DNA of 64,000 nt, from contig JABTUM010000002.1 of the NCBI GenBank assembly GCA_015075375.1, positions 1,599,393 through 1,663,392 on the forward strand. The letters are read 5' to 3'. Every line of letters begins with the position of its first letter. Within the stretch, counting starts at the first letter, position 1. Positions 39,890 through 49,047 of the stretch are shown here, piece after piece. Source of the DNA: Planctomycetota bacterium (lineage in GTDB: Bacteria; Planctomycetota; SZUA-567; H5-PLA8). Made by a program: the position numbers and the translations under genes. The notes under the pieces are model-generated. The model searched no databases and was not told the origin of the DNA. It saw only the letters and a list, made by a program, of their open reading frames with translations.

Positions 39890-40699
39890 ATGTCCATTAC
39901 GGTTTGCATCGCCGGCGCCGGCGGACGCATGGGCCAGCGCCTGATCCAACTCGCGCACGAAGACCCGGACCTGGAGCCCGTCTACGCGCTGGAGCACGAC
40001 AAGCACCCCTGGATCGGCAAAGATGTGGGCGAACAGATCGGGCTGGGCAAGCTGGGCCTGATTTGCGCGCGCAGCATCTGCCCCAACTGCGCGTTCGACG
40101 TCGTCATCGATTTCACCGCGCCGGAGCCGACGGTGGAACACGCCGAGGCCGCCGCCGAACAGGGCAAGGCGCTGGTGCTGGGCACGACGGGGCTCGACGA
40201 GAAGCAGAAGGCCCGCATCCTCGCCTGCTCCAAGAAGGTTCCGGTCATCCACGTCGGAAACTATTCCACCGGCGTGAACATGCTCGTCAAACTCGCGGCA
40301 CTGGCCGCGCAGACGTTGGGCATGGATTACGAGATCGAAGTCGTCGAAGCGCATCACGACTTGAAGGTGGACGCGCCCAGCGGGACCGCGCTGATGCTCG
40401 CCGAAGCCGTCGCTCAAGCGCGCGGGCAGGACCTCAAGAAAGACGCCGTCTATGGGCGCGAAGGGCATACCGGCAAACGCACGAAGCACGAGATCGGCAT
40501 TCACGCCCTGCGCATGGGCGACGTGGTGGGCGAACACACCGTCTACTTCGCGATCGGCGGCGAGCGCCTCGAACTGACGCACAAGGCTTCCAGCCGCGAC
40601 ACCTTCGCGCGCGGCGCGCTGCGCGCCGCCAAGTGGCTGATTCAGGAGCGCAAAGGGCCGGGCATGTACACAATGGCCCAAGTGCTCGGATTCGAATAG
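39890..40699 (+). CDS. dapB: 4-hydroxy-tetrahydrodipicolinate reductase DapB
   Basis: NAD(P)H reductase in lysine/diaminopimelate synthesis. Rossmann motif G-A-G-G-R-M-G-Q at 9-16. The catalytic and substrate motif H-H-D-L-K-V-D-A-P-S-G-T-A is intact near residues 155-168. 269 residues, standard length. The glycosyltransferase gene starts 18 bp after its stop. Confidence 0.96.
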   Translation: MSITVCIAGAGGRMGQRLIQLAHEDPDLEPVYALEHDKHPWIGKDVGEQIGLGKLGLICARSICPNCAFDVVIDFTAPEPTVEHAEAAAEQGKALVLGTTGLDEKQKARILACSKKVPVIHVGNYSTGVNMLVKLAALAAQTLGMDYEIEVVEAHHDLKVDAPSGTALMLAEAVAQARGQDLKKDAVYGREGHTGKRTKHEIGIHALRMGDVVGEHTVYFAIGGERLELTHKASSRDTFARGALRAAKWLIQERKGPGMYTMAQVLGFE

Positions 40700-40716
40700 C
40701 CGTTCCGGACGGGTTC

Positions 40717-41862
40717 ATGCTCAAGCTCTGTTACGTGGCCGAAGCGACCGAAGGCGGCGTGCGCAAGCACTTGCGCGAGTTGATCGATTGTTTCGTGCAG
40801 CCGGACGAAGGCTTTGAGATCCACGCGCTCCTGGGCGACCGCGGCGAACCGGGCTTCGGCGCGGAACTCGAACGCTGGCGCGCCGCCGGCGTGCGCGCGG
40901 AGGTGCTCCCCGAACTGGCGCGCGCGCTGCGCCCCAACCGGGATTGGGCCGCGTACCGCGCTCTCAAACGCCGCTTGCGTCATCTTGCGCCGCAGGTGGT
41001 CCACACGCATTCGGCCAAAGCCGGCTTTCTGGGACGTCTGGCCGCGCATGCGTGCGGCGTCCCGCGCATTATTCATACACCGCACATTTTTCCGTTCCTC
41101 TGGTCGGGCGGCTTGGCTTCCGCGTTGTACCTGGGTCTCGAACGCTTCGCCGCCGAACGCTGCCATCACCTGATCTGCGTCGGCGCAGGGCAGCGCGAAG
41201 CGGCGCTGCGCTATCAGGTCGCGCCGGAAGCCAAGCTGGCGGTGATTCCCAACGGCGTGCGTCTGCCGCCCCTGCCCGACCGGGCGCGGATCCTGGCCGA
41301 ACGCGCCAAGCTGGGCCTCGGGCCCGATCAGCTCGCCATCGGCATGGTCGCGCGCCTCGCGCCGCAGAAAGGCGTCGGGACGTTCCTCAAAGCCGCTCAG
41401 CGCATCCTGAATGCGCGCGCCGACGCGGTCTTCGTGCTGTTGGGCGGCGGCCCGTTGGAATCCGAGGTGCGCAGCCAAGCCCAAGCGCTGGGGCTTTCGC
41501 GCGATCGCATGCGCATCATGGGGCATGTGGAGGAAGCCGAGGCGCGCTATCCGGCCTTCGACGTGCTTGCACTCTCGAGCCTTTACGAAGGACTGCCGTA
41601 CGTGCTGCTGGAAGCGCTGGCCTGGGGCGTGCCGGTGGTCGCCACCGACGTGATGGGTTCACGCGATGTCGTCCAGCACGGCGAGACCGGGCTGCTCGTT
41701 CCGCCTCAGGACGACGCGGCGCTCGCGGGGGCCCTGGAACGGCTTCTCGCCGACGCCGAATGGCGCAAGCGCCTGGGCATGGCGGGGCGCGGGACGGTGC
41801 AGGAGCGGTTTACGCGGGAGCGCTTTCTGGAAGGACATCGCGCGTTATATCAAGGTGCTTGA
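40717..41862 (+). CDS. GT4-family glycosyltransferase
   Basis: A 381-residue GT-B glycosyltransferase. The frame is open far upstream into dapB, but M-L-K-L-C-Y-V-A-E is the natural start. N-terminal half has G-G-V-R-K-H-L-R-E-L. The C-terminal half has V-A-R-L-A-P-Q-K-G, L-Y-E-G-L-P-Y-V-L-L-E-A-L-A-W-G-V-P-V-V-A with the E-x7-E-like motif, and G-E-T-G-L-L-V-P. It transfers a sugar from a nucleotide donor, probably in exopolysaccharide or lipid glycan synthesis. Its stop faces the giant kinase gene. Confidence 0.92.
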   Translation: MLKLCYVAEATEGGVRKHLRELIDCFVQPDEGFEIHALLGDRGEPGFGAELERWRAAGVRAEVLPELARALRPNRDWAAYRALKRRLRHLAPQVVHTHSAKAGFLGRLAAHACGVPRIIHTPHIFPFLWSGGLASALYLGLERFAAERCHHLICVGAGQREAALRYQVAPEAKLAVIPNGVRLPPLPDRARILAERAKLGLGPDQLAIGMVARLAPQKGVGTFLKAAQRILNARADAVFVLLGGGPLESEVRSQAQALGLSRDRMRIMGHVEEAEARYPAFDVLALSSLYEGLPYVLLEALAWGVPVVATDVMGSRDVVQHGETGLLVPPQDDAALAGALERLLADAEWRKRLGMAGRGTVQERFTRERFLEGHRALYQGA

Positions 41863-41869
41863 AGCCGGC

Positions 41870-44800
41870 TTATTTTCCCGCGGCATTCAGCAAGGGGTCG
41901 TCCGCGCGCAGGATCAGGCGGACGGCATACAGGTACATCTCTATCCGCCCGTCCTGCCAAGTCATCGGAAGAATGGCGGGATTCAAATCCCCTCGATGCG
42001 TCCGAGATTCGATCTGCACCCAGCCTTCGTCGCCCTTCACGCTCAGATCGCGGTAGTAGAACTTGTTGTTGTTGCCGTCCGCTTCGACCGCCAACTGGCC
42101 TTCCTTTTTATTGATGGTCGAAAGGTAACGGCGGCTGAAGCTGGCATTCGTGTCCGGTTCCTGCCCCCATACCGCCAAGTGCCCCTCACGCGATTCGTGC
42201 GGACCGAAGATCAGCACCTTCGTATCGCCGTCCCACATGCCGATGCCGGCCGAGAAACTGTTCGTCGAGCCCGGACCGACGGCGTACGCGACTTCCAGCC
42301 GGAAGCGCGTCGGTTTGGCGTTCCGTGTGGTGAGCACGATAGTGTTGTTGCGCTGACCGTTCCAAATCTCGTTGTTAAAGCCGCGGAACCCGATCAGAGC
42401 GCCGTTCTGCGGCCGCGGCAGCAGCAGATTACCCGTCGCGCGTCCCGCAGGATCGTCAATCACCCATGCGTGATGGAAGGCTTGGCGCGATTGCTCGTTG
42501 GAAATCCAGATCAAATCGGCCGAGCCGTCGGGCCGCATGTTCGGTTTCACGCCGAATAGCTTGGTCAGATCCGCCTTTTCAACCCCGGCGGCAGGAACCG
42601 CGGGAGGCGCGACGCCTTGCGGATCGGGAACGGCCGGGCGCGCGGGTTGGGCTACGGCCACGCCGGCGGCGGGCGTGGGCTTGCGCGACTCGATGCCGCG
42701 CGGCGAGACGTATACGATGGAACCGCCCGGCGCCTCGGCTTTGGCCTGCCCCTTTACGGTCGATCCGCCCGGATACATCACGACCACCTCGAAAGAACCT
42801 TGGGGCACGCCGAAAAGGAGTTCCCCGCCCTCCTGCCCGCCGCGGCCGTCGCCGCCGGATACCCAGCGTGTCTGGGAGCGCTGCCACGCGTCTTTGATAA
42901 CCACGCGCGCACCGACGGGCGTCGGCATCCCCGCCGTGACGAAACGCACGCGCAGGGGCAACGCTTCGGCAAGCGGCGCGCGGCGGTTGAGCCACAGCCG
43001 AGGTCCCGATCGCCCGCGCCGGTTGGCCAGCATGTCCGGGATGCCGTCGTCGTTCAAATCGGCCGTGCTGATGTACGAAACGCCGTACGCGCGGCCGAAC
43101 GACTCGCTGCCCTGCGCGGTGGCATTGGCAAAGCGCCCTTGCCCGTCGTTCAGCAGGAAGCTCAACCCCTGTTCGCGATTCGTCGCCACCAGATCGAGGT
43201 CGCCGTCGAGGTCGAAATCGGCCAGCGCCGCGGCCCGGTGCTGGCCGCCGATCGAAGCCAGATCGCCGGATGCCGCGGTAGCGTCGGTAAACTGACCGCG
43301 GCCGTTATTCAGGAACAGCCGCACGCCGTTCGCCTGCGGCACGACGACATCCGCCCAGCCGTCGTTGTTCACGTCGCCCACCGCCAAGCCGGGCTTCAGG
43401 TCGCCGTCGTCGGCAAACGACAAGCCCGAATCGGTCACGTGGCGGAAGCGTTGCCCGCCTTCGTTCAGCCCCACCACGCCCTGCGCGTCGAGGCAGTACA
43501 GGAAGTCGGTGAAGGCGTCGTTGTTCAGGTCGATGGCCGCCATGAAGGCGCCGTTGCCGGTTCCGAAGCCGCGCCGGCCCAGGTTCACGCGATCCGAAAC
43601 GTCCTGCGGCGAGTCCCCGGCCGCAAACAGGCTGAGCCAATTCCCGGCGACCAGCAGGTCGGGCCGCCCATCGGCGTTGTAGTCCAGCACGATCGAACCT
43701 TCCGGGTTCTCGGTGCGTAACCGGCCGCTGCGGACCTCCTGCATCCGGAAGTTCGGCGGACCTTCGTTGCGATAGGCCCGCACGCCGTCGGCGGCGTTAA
43801 AGACCAGATCGAGGTGTCCGTCTTGATCCAGGTCGGCCATCTGAACGGTGCGGCTATCGAACGTCCCCAACCCCAGCTCGTTGGTGACATCGCGTACGCC
43901 GTCAGGCAGGTTCAGGAACGCCCGCACGTGCGAGTTCCCTTCGTCGCTGCGTTCGAAGGCCAGCACGGCATCCATGCGGCCGTCGCCGTTCAGGTCGCCG
44001 GCGGCCACGCCCGTTCCCATCCACTGCGTGCCGCGGTCCCCGCTGCGCAGCGCCGCGCCGAAGGCGCCGTCGCGCGACATGTCGTCGAAGGTCGTTCCTT
44101 GCGGGATGGGCTTTTGAGCCACGGCCGGTTGCGGACGAGCCGGCGTGGGAGTGGGTACGGCCGGTTCGGGCGTCTGCGCGGCTTCCACGGTCTTGCGCGC
44201 AGCCACCAGCGGTTCGGCGCGCTGGATGCGGCGCGCATAGCGGTCGCGGCGATCGACCGGAATCAGCGGCAGATCGGCCCGCGCCTGATCCAACGCTCCG
44301 CGCGCCAGCAGGTATTGCACGCGGCCGGCCGGCGGCCCCGAAAGCTTCGAGCCGTCGACCACGCTCAGAGGATCCAAACCGGCCGCCGGCACCGGCATGC
44401 CCGCCTTATCCATCAGCACTTCGACGCCGCCGCCAGGCAGCAGCCTCGAAACCGGAAGGGTCATGTTGTTCAACGCCTTGGCTTGCCCTTCGTTCGCCAC
44501 GATGCGAACCGGCACCTTGCCCGCCGCCAGCGCTTCCAGCGCCGAGCGCTCGAACGCCGCGCCTTCGGACCAGTCGGTTAGCTCCGCCGCAATGCGTTCG
44601 GCCGCCGGCAGATAAGCTTCCTGCTGCGCCAGCGCGCGGGCCTTCTCGAGCGCCGCGGAAAGCTCCAGGCCCATGGCTTCTTGGAGCGCCGCTTCGGCGA
44701 AGGCGTTGTACGCGCGGTCGATGGCCGCGCGGTCCACCGGCTTGGGCCGTGCCGGCGCCGGGGTCGCGGGATCGGCGGGCGTCTTGACCGCCGTATCGTC

Positions 44801-46339
44801 CGGCTCGCGCGGCTCGCCGGGCATTCCCAACGCGGTGGCGACCGGATCGACCTCCGGGTCCACGGCGTCCGGATTGGCCTCAGTCGCCACCGTCTTGGCG
44901 GCCTCGGCCACCACCGGAGCGCGGACCGGCTGCGGCGGCTTGATCGGGTCGTAGGCCGTGTTCGGCGACGGACGCGATGGCGGCCGCGGGTTGGACCCCC
45001 CGCCGCCCGACATCATCAGGATCAACACGCCGATCAGGAGCACGCCTCCGCCCAGGAGCGCGCCCGTCGGCATGCTCTCGCGCCGCGGCGCGTTCAGCGA
45101 CGGACTGCGCGTCCGGTCGGCCGAAACCGGAGAGAGAAATTCCGAACTGGCCCGCCGGCCCACTCCGCCGCCGGTCGCCCGCGCGCCAGAACTGGTGATC
45201 ACGCGCTTGCGCCCGCCGCGCTTGGGCGTCGCGCAGGACGTCTTGCCTTTGAAATCCAGCGCCGCGACCGGCTCCTCACGCATCAGCGCGTCCAGATCGG
45301 CGATCAGGTCTTCGGGGCTTTCGTAGCGGTCCGCGGCGTCCTTGGCCATCATCTTGGCCACGACGAAGCCCATCGCTTCGGAGATTTCGGGATTGTGATC
45401 GCAGACGCTCGGCGCTTCTTCCATCAGGTGCTTCATCATGATCGCCTGAGCGCTCTCGCCGGTGAACGGCACCTTCCCGACGATCATGTGGAAAAACGTC
45501 GCGCCCAGCGAATAGATGTCGCTACGGATGTCCACCTTGCTTTCGCCGCGCGCCTGCTCGGGCGAGATGTAGTGCGGCGTGCCCACCGCCACTCCCGTCT
45601 GCGTCAGCGAGGCGTCGTCGGTCTGCCGGCGCTGATCGAGCTTGGCCAGACCCAGGTCGCACAGCTTCGCGACGCCTTGCGTCGTCACCATGATGTTGTC
45701 CGGCTTCAGATCGCGGTGCACGAGCCCGTGCCGGTTGGCGTACTGCAGCGCTTCGGCGATCTGCCGGATGATCTTGGTCGCTTCGTCGAGCGCCAGCGGG
45801 CCGCCCTTCTTTTCCAGCATCCGCTGCACCGACTTGCCTTCGACGAATTCCATGGCGAAGTACATGTACCCGCCGGATTCGCCGCACTCGATCCCGCTGA
45901 TGATGTTGAGGTGGTTCAGCTTGGCGCTTAAGCGCGCTTCGCGCAGGAAGCGCTCTTTGAACGAAGGATCCTTCGCCAGCTTGGGAGGCAGGATTTTCAA
46001 CGCCACCAGCCGGTCCATCGCGATCTGCCGCGCGCGGAAGACCGCGCCCATGCCGCCTTGGCCGACCTTTTCGAGTATCTCGAATCCCGCGATCACCGTC
46101 GCGCCGCGCACCGCACGTTCCAATGCGCGAACCTGCTCCTTCGTCAGCACGCCCTTCTCGTGGAGAATCTCCGGCACTTCCTTGCGCTGCCCTTGGTCGG
46201 CAAGCCGGTTGCGTTCGCGCATCGCCTCGACGATTTGCTGCGGCGTGCAATACCCGCGCTCCACCGCCAATTCGGAGAATCCCTTTACGGGCTCATCGCC
46301 ACCCTCCAAAGCGCGCGATTTTCGAGAAGAAGCAGACAT
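41870..46339 (-). CDS. Transmembrane Ser/Thr kinase with extracellular FG-GAP propeller
   Basis: A 1489-residue PknB-type kinase. An N-terminal helical domain (about 20-78) precedes the kinase domain: Gly loop G-Q-G-G-M-G-A-V at 93-100, Lys K115, H-R-D-L-K-P-D-N at 208, D-L-G at 228 (Leu instead of Phe) and S-P-E-Q-A. A basic linker leads to one membrane helix at 427-443. The exported part has a Pro-rich linker, a helical region and at least seven FG-GAP/VCBS strands with D-x-D/N-x-D-G calcium motifs (DLNGDGRMD, DLDQDGHLD, DVNNDGWAD, DFDLDGDLD), then a UnbV-like segment and a C-terminal beta-sandwich. It would sense a wall or extracellular ligand and signal inward. Confidence 0.9.
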   Translation of the reverse strand: MSASSRKSRALEGGDEPVKGFSELAVERGYCTPQQIVEAMRERNRLADQGQRKEVPEILHEKGVLTKEQVRALERAVRGATVIAGFEILEKVGQGGMGAVFRARQIAMDRLVALKILPPKLAKDPSFKERFLREARLSAKLNHLNIISGIECGESGGYMYFAMEFVEGKSVQRMLEKKGGPLALDEATKIIRQIAEALQYANRHGLVHRDLKPDNIMVTTQGVAKLCDLGLAKLDQRRQTDDASLTQTGVAVGTPHYISPEQARGESKVDIRSDIYSLGATFFHMIVGKVPFTGESAQAIMMKHLMEEAPSVCDHNPEISEAMGFVVAKMMAKDAADRYESPEDLIADLDALMREEPVAALDFKGKTSCATPKRGGRKRVITSSGARATGGGVGRRASSEFLSPVSADRTRSPSLNAPRRESMPTGALLGGGVLLIGVLILMMSGGGGSNPRPPSRPSPNTAYDPIKPPQPVRAPVVAEAAKTVATEANPDAVDPEVDPVATALGMPGEPREPDDTAVKTPADPATPAPARPKPVDRAAIDRAYNAFAEAALQEAMGLELSAALEKARALAQQEAYLPAAERIAAELTDWSEGAAFERSALEALAAGKVPVRIVANEGQAKALNNMTLPVSRLLPGGGVEVLMDKAGMPVPAAGLDPLSVVDGSKLSGPPAGRVQYLLARGALDQARADLPLIPVDRRDRYARRIQRAEPLVAARKTVEAAQTPEPAVPTPTPARPQPAVAQKPIPQGTTFDDMSRDGAFGAALRSGDRGTQWMGTGVAAGDLNGDGRMDAVLAFERSDEGNSHVRAFLNLPDGVRDVTNELGLGTFDSRTVQMADLDQDGHLDLVFNAADGVRAYRNEGPPNFRMQEVRSGRLRTENPEGSIVLDYNADGRPDLLVAGNWLSLFAAGDSPQDVSDRVNLGRRGFGTGNGAFMAAIDLNNDAFTDFLYCLDAQGVVGLNEGGQRFRHVTDSGLSFADDGDLKPGLAVGDVNNDGWADVVVPQANGVRLFLNNGRGQFTDATAASGDLASIGGQHRAAALADFDLDGDLDLVATNREQGLSFLLNDGQGRFANATAQGSESFGRAYGVSYISTADLNDDGIPDMLANRRGRSGPRLWLNRRAPLAEALPLRVRFVTAGMPTPVGARVVIKDAWQRSQTRWVSGGDGRGGQEGGELLFGVPQGSFEVVVMYPGGSTVKGQAKAEAPGGSIVYVSPRGIESRKPTPAAGVAVAQPARPAVPDPQGVAPPAVPAAGVEKADLTKLFGVKPNMRPDGSADLIWISNEQSRQAFHHAWVIDDPAGRATGNLLLPRPQNGALIGFRGFNNEIWNGQRNNTIVLTTRNAKPTRFRLEVAYAVGPGSTNSFSAGIGMWDGDTKVLIFGPHESREGHLAVWGQEPDTNASFSRRYLSTINKKEGQLAVEADGNNNKFYYRDLSVKGDEGWVQIESRTHRGDLNPAILPMTWQDGRIEMYLYAVRLILRADDPLLNAAGK

Positions 46340-46705
46340 GCCCCGGCTTGCTCCACGGCCCTTAACACGTAAATCCTTTTAGGGAACCAAATAACGTGAT
46401 TGGTTTGGCGCCCGCAAAGGTTCTCTTGCATGACGTGCACCAATTACCCATGTTGCATCAAAAGACACTTTTCCGTGACTAATTTACGCACTGTGCATTC
46501 GGGATTCGGCAATTCTCCTATCTTCAACTATTGCAGGCGTTTACGGCTCCAGGTCCGACCTTCTAATTTAGGGATTCCGCTAAAGCTTCAAACCGCGCTC
46601 TGCCGATACAAAGAAAGCCGCCACGTGAGGGTCTTGGGGCGGCCTAAGAATCGTTGTGGGGGAGTGGATCGCGTACAGCCGCGGGTAAGGCGGCGGGAGG
46701 CAAAC
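46340..46705. other. Divergent intergenic region
   Basis: Lies between the kinase and the bactofilin and should contain two promoters. Lower GC than flanking genes. No structure stands out. An in-frame extension of the bactofilin to 46400 exists but lacks homology. Confidence 0.4.
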
Positions 46706-47152
46706 ATGTCGGAGCAAGCGTTAAGTTCGGAGTGCGCCACGGTCATCGGCAACGACGTCACAATCAAAGGCGAATTGACGGTCGAGCGCGGCATTCGAGT
46801 GGACGGTACGGTCGAAGGTCAGATCCGCACCCAGGGCCGTGTGATGCTGGGCGCGACGGGCAAGATCAGCGGCGACGTCGAGGCCGGACTGCTGGTGATC
46901 GAAGGCCAGTTCGACGGCCAGATCGATGCGGTACGAACCGAACTCGCCAGCGGCGCGCACGTCCAGGCCGAATTGCGCACCCAGGAACTTTCCATCGAAG
47001 AAGGCGCGTTCTTCGAGGGCCAGGTCCGCGTCGCCCCCAAGGGCACGGGACGCAAAGCGTTCGAGATGCCCGCTCCGGTCGCGGCGCGATTGTCTTCGCG
47101 GCCGGTGGAAGTGCCTATCGCGGAAGCGGTCGGCAGCAACGGAAACGGGTAA
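46706..47152 (+). CDS. Bactofilin
   Basis: A 148-residue bactofilin, a cytoskeletal protein that polymerises without nucleotide via a right-handed beta helix. The core runs from about 12 to 110 with the usual repeats (GNDVTIKGELTV, V-D-G-T-V-E-G-Q-I, G-K-I-S-G-D-V-E-A, I-E-G-Q-F-D-G-Q-I). ATG 46706 has GGGAGG upstream. A Pro/Arg/Ser tail follows the core. The hairpin at 47172 follows the gene, so the two membrane protein genes downstream may be separate units, yet the order suggests a link. Confidence 0.94.
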   Translation: MSEQALSSECATVIGNDVTIKGELTVERGIRVDGTVEGQIRTQGRVMLGATGKISGDVEAGLLVIEGQFDGQIDAVRTELASGAHVQAELRTQELSIEEGAFFEGQVRVAPKGTGRKAFEMPAPVAARLSSRPVEVPIAEAVGSNGNG

Positions 47153-47484
47153 ACTCCATTTTATGCGGCGTTTCTGGGCCGGAGTTCATCGCTCCGGCCC
47201 AGAAGCACATGTGCCGGCCCAGCCGACAATTTGTGTCCAAGTACAGCGAAGCAAAACGCGTCCCGCGCGGGCTGATGGCACCATTCGGTGTGTTGAACAC
47301 GTGAAAGCTTTTTAATATTGCCGCGAAATGCTCCAATACGTCCCGGCATACGAATTGCACCAACTTATAATGATGACGTAAACCAACGAGCCTTGGCGCA
47401 GCCAACGTGCTCTATCGTTTGCCTGCGCGGCTCCGGAAGGAGACCGCGCGCGACAGCCGTTCAACCCCGCGGAGGATACGCTTC
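47153..47484. other. Intergenic region after the bactofilin
   Basis: Contains the perfect hairpin 47172-47204 and further partial inverted sequence to about 47225. No gene seen. The start codon of the next gene was moved to 47485 from the longer open frame because GGAGGA precedes it. Confidence 0.45.
47172..47204 (+). terminator. Perfect 13-bp hairpin after the bactofilin
   Basis: TTCTGGGCCGGAG-TTCATCG-CTCCGGCCCAGAA. No T run follows, so it may be a terminator lacking the run or a mRNA-stabilising hairpin. Confidence 0.55.
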
Positions 47485-48225
47485 ATGTCCGATCCTGCCG
47501 ACGCCAAGCTGCTGGAAGAGATACGCTTATCGTACCTCGAGAACCGGCGCAAAGCGGAATACCTGAGCCGCGCGCGAGCCTGGCTTACCGTCCTGCTCGC
47601 CGGGGTGATTCTGGTTTTCCTCGCGGCCCTGTACCTCAAGGCCAGCGACATGTACCACCCGCGCAATTTCGAGCAGCCGCTGAAAGCCGAATCGGAACGG
47701 CTTGCGCCTTTGGCGCGGAACGCGCTGCACAATTACGTCGAATCGGTGGGGCCCGAACTGGGCCGTATCGCGCAGGAAAAGTTCGACGCGGTGCAGCCCC
47801 AGCTCGACCGCGCCGTGCAGGAAGAATGGAACACGTTTGCGCGTACCCTGACCACCGAAACCGACCAGCAACTGCGCGGTTTGCTCACCCGCATCCATAA
47901 CCGCCAATTGGAAGCGCTCACGAATCACTTTCCGAAACTGACTGATCCCGTCACCCAGGAAACTTTTAGAAAACGAAACGAAGAAGGCTTGCGCAGGGAC
48001 ATCGACGACATACTGGTCGACTTCGAGACCAGCTACGTGCGCGAACTGCGCACGCTCGAAGGCTCCATCCAGAAATTCCGGCCCAACCGCTTCGAGCGCT
48101 TTAGCCAGGACGAATTGAACCGGTACTTCATCCACTTGTGGCTGAACATGCTCGACCTCCACCTCATGCACCCCGACGTCGACACCGGGAAAGCACGCGA
48201 AGAAGGAGGCCCCGCCCATGGCTGA
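47485..48225 (+). CDS. Single-pass membrane coiled-coil protein A (bactofilin neighbour)
   Basis: A 246-residue protein, start ATG 47485 with GGAGGA upstream. Short cytoplasmic N-terminus, one membrane helix at about 33-51 (AWLTVLLAGVILVFLAALYL), then a long exported helical domain with heptad character (ESERLAPLARNALHNYVESV, later Q-F-R-x-R-N-E-E-G-L). Ends overlapping the next gene by 8 bp. The layout resembles the gene that follows, so they look like diverged duplicates. Family unknown. A possible anchor or partner for the bactofilin. Confidence 0.78.
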   Translation: MSDPADAKLLEEIRLSYLENRRKAEYLSRARAWLTVLLAGVILVFLAALYLKASDMYHPRNFEQPLKAESERLAPLARNALHNYVESVGPELGRIAQEKFDAVQPQLDRAVQEEWNTFARTLTTETDQQLRGLLTRIHNRQLEALTNHFPKLTDPVTQETFRKRNEEGLRRDIDDILVDFETSYVRELRTLEGSIQKFRPNRFERFSQDELNRYFIHLWLNMLDLHLMHPDVDTGKAREEGGPAHG

Positions 48226-48967
48226 GCCCACGACCATTCAGGAACTGGCGCGGCAGATTCGGGAGGATCAGGAGCGGCTCCTGCGCAACGAACGGCGCAA
48301 GGTGGGCATCCTGCTCTTTCTGCTGGTCTTCGTCTTCGGCTATATGACCTGGATTTACACGAGCGTCTCGAAGCTGAATGCGGAGATGCTCACGCAACAG
48401 GCCGGCACGTACGTCGAAAGCCAGTTGCCCGCCTGGCGCAAGGAATTGGAAAAGCAGACGATCGCGGAGGCGCCGGCGCTGGGGAACAAACTCCAGGACA
48501 TGCTCCTCGATATGCCGCGCACCGCACGCAACTCGCTCGAGAAGAGCTTGCAGTCGCAGGGGCAGCGCGCCTTAAGGGAAATGGAGCAAGCCTTGGTGGA
48601 ATACATGGACAAGGCCATTGTTCAGGAAGTCGCACACTTAGCCGAGCGCACGCCGGCCAACACCACCAACGAAGAAAAACTGGACTTGGTCATGGCCTCC
48701 TTGCGCAAGGAGTTCAAGCTGAAGGTCAAAGCCTACCTTCAGATGCACTACGACTCGTTCAGCGGAGAAGTGCGGACGCTGGCCCAGCGGCTGGAACGCC
48801 TCCAACTGCCCGCCGAGGAACTCACGCCCAAAGAGCGCGTGGAACGGGAGCTGATCGAAGTCAGTGTGGTGCTCTTCTCCAAACACCACAAACTGGAGAA
48901 GGACCACATCTTCAAGTTCCCCTTCCCCAGCGTGGAAGCGGCGAAGGATCACCAGCTAATGGAATAG
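48218..48967 (+). CDS. Single-pass membrane coiled-coil protein B (bactofilin neighbour)
   Basis: A 249-residue protein with the same plan as the gene before it: cytoplasmic N-terminus of about 28 residues with R-Q-I-R-E-D-Q-E-R-L-L-R-N-E-R-R-K, one membrane helix (VGILLFLLVFVFGYMTWIYT), and a long exported helical domain. Both have an R-x-A-R/R-N-S-L segment in their helical parts. Coupled to the preceding gene by 8-bp overlap; a strong bidirectional terminator follows. Function unknown. Confidence 0.78.
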   Translation: MAEPTTIQELARQIREDQERLLRNERRKVGILLFLLVFVFGYMTWIYTSVSKLNAEMLTQQAGTYVESQLPAWRKELEKQTIAEAPALGNKLQDMLLDMPRTARNSLEKSLQSQGQRALREMEQALVEYMDKAIVQEVAHLAERTPANTTNEEKLDLVMASLRKEFKLKVKAYLQMHYDSFSGEVRTLAQRLERLQLPAEELTPKERVERELIEVSVVLFSKHHKLEKDHIFKFPFPSVEAAKDHQLME

Positions 48968-48992
48968 CGCACGCAATTACAGCCGGAAACGT

Positions 48993-49024
48993 AACGGGCG
49001 CGGCCAGCATCGGCCGCGCCCGTT
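48993..49024. terminator. Bidirectional Rho-independent terminator
   Basis: AACGGGCGCGGCC-loop-GGCCGCGCCCGTT, a perfect 13-bp stem between convergent genes, with T-rich sequence on one side and A-rich on the other. Confidence 0.9.
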
Positions 49025-49047
49025 TCGTTCGAGCAGATGCAGGCCGG

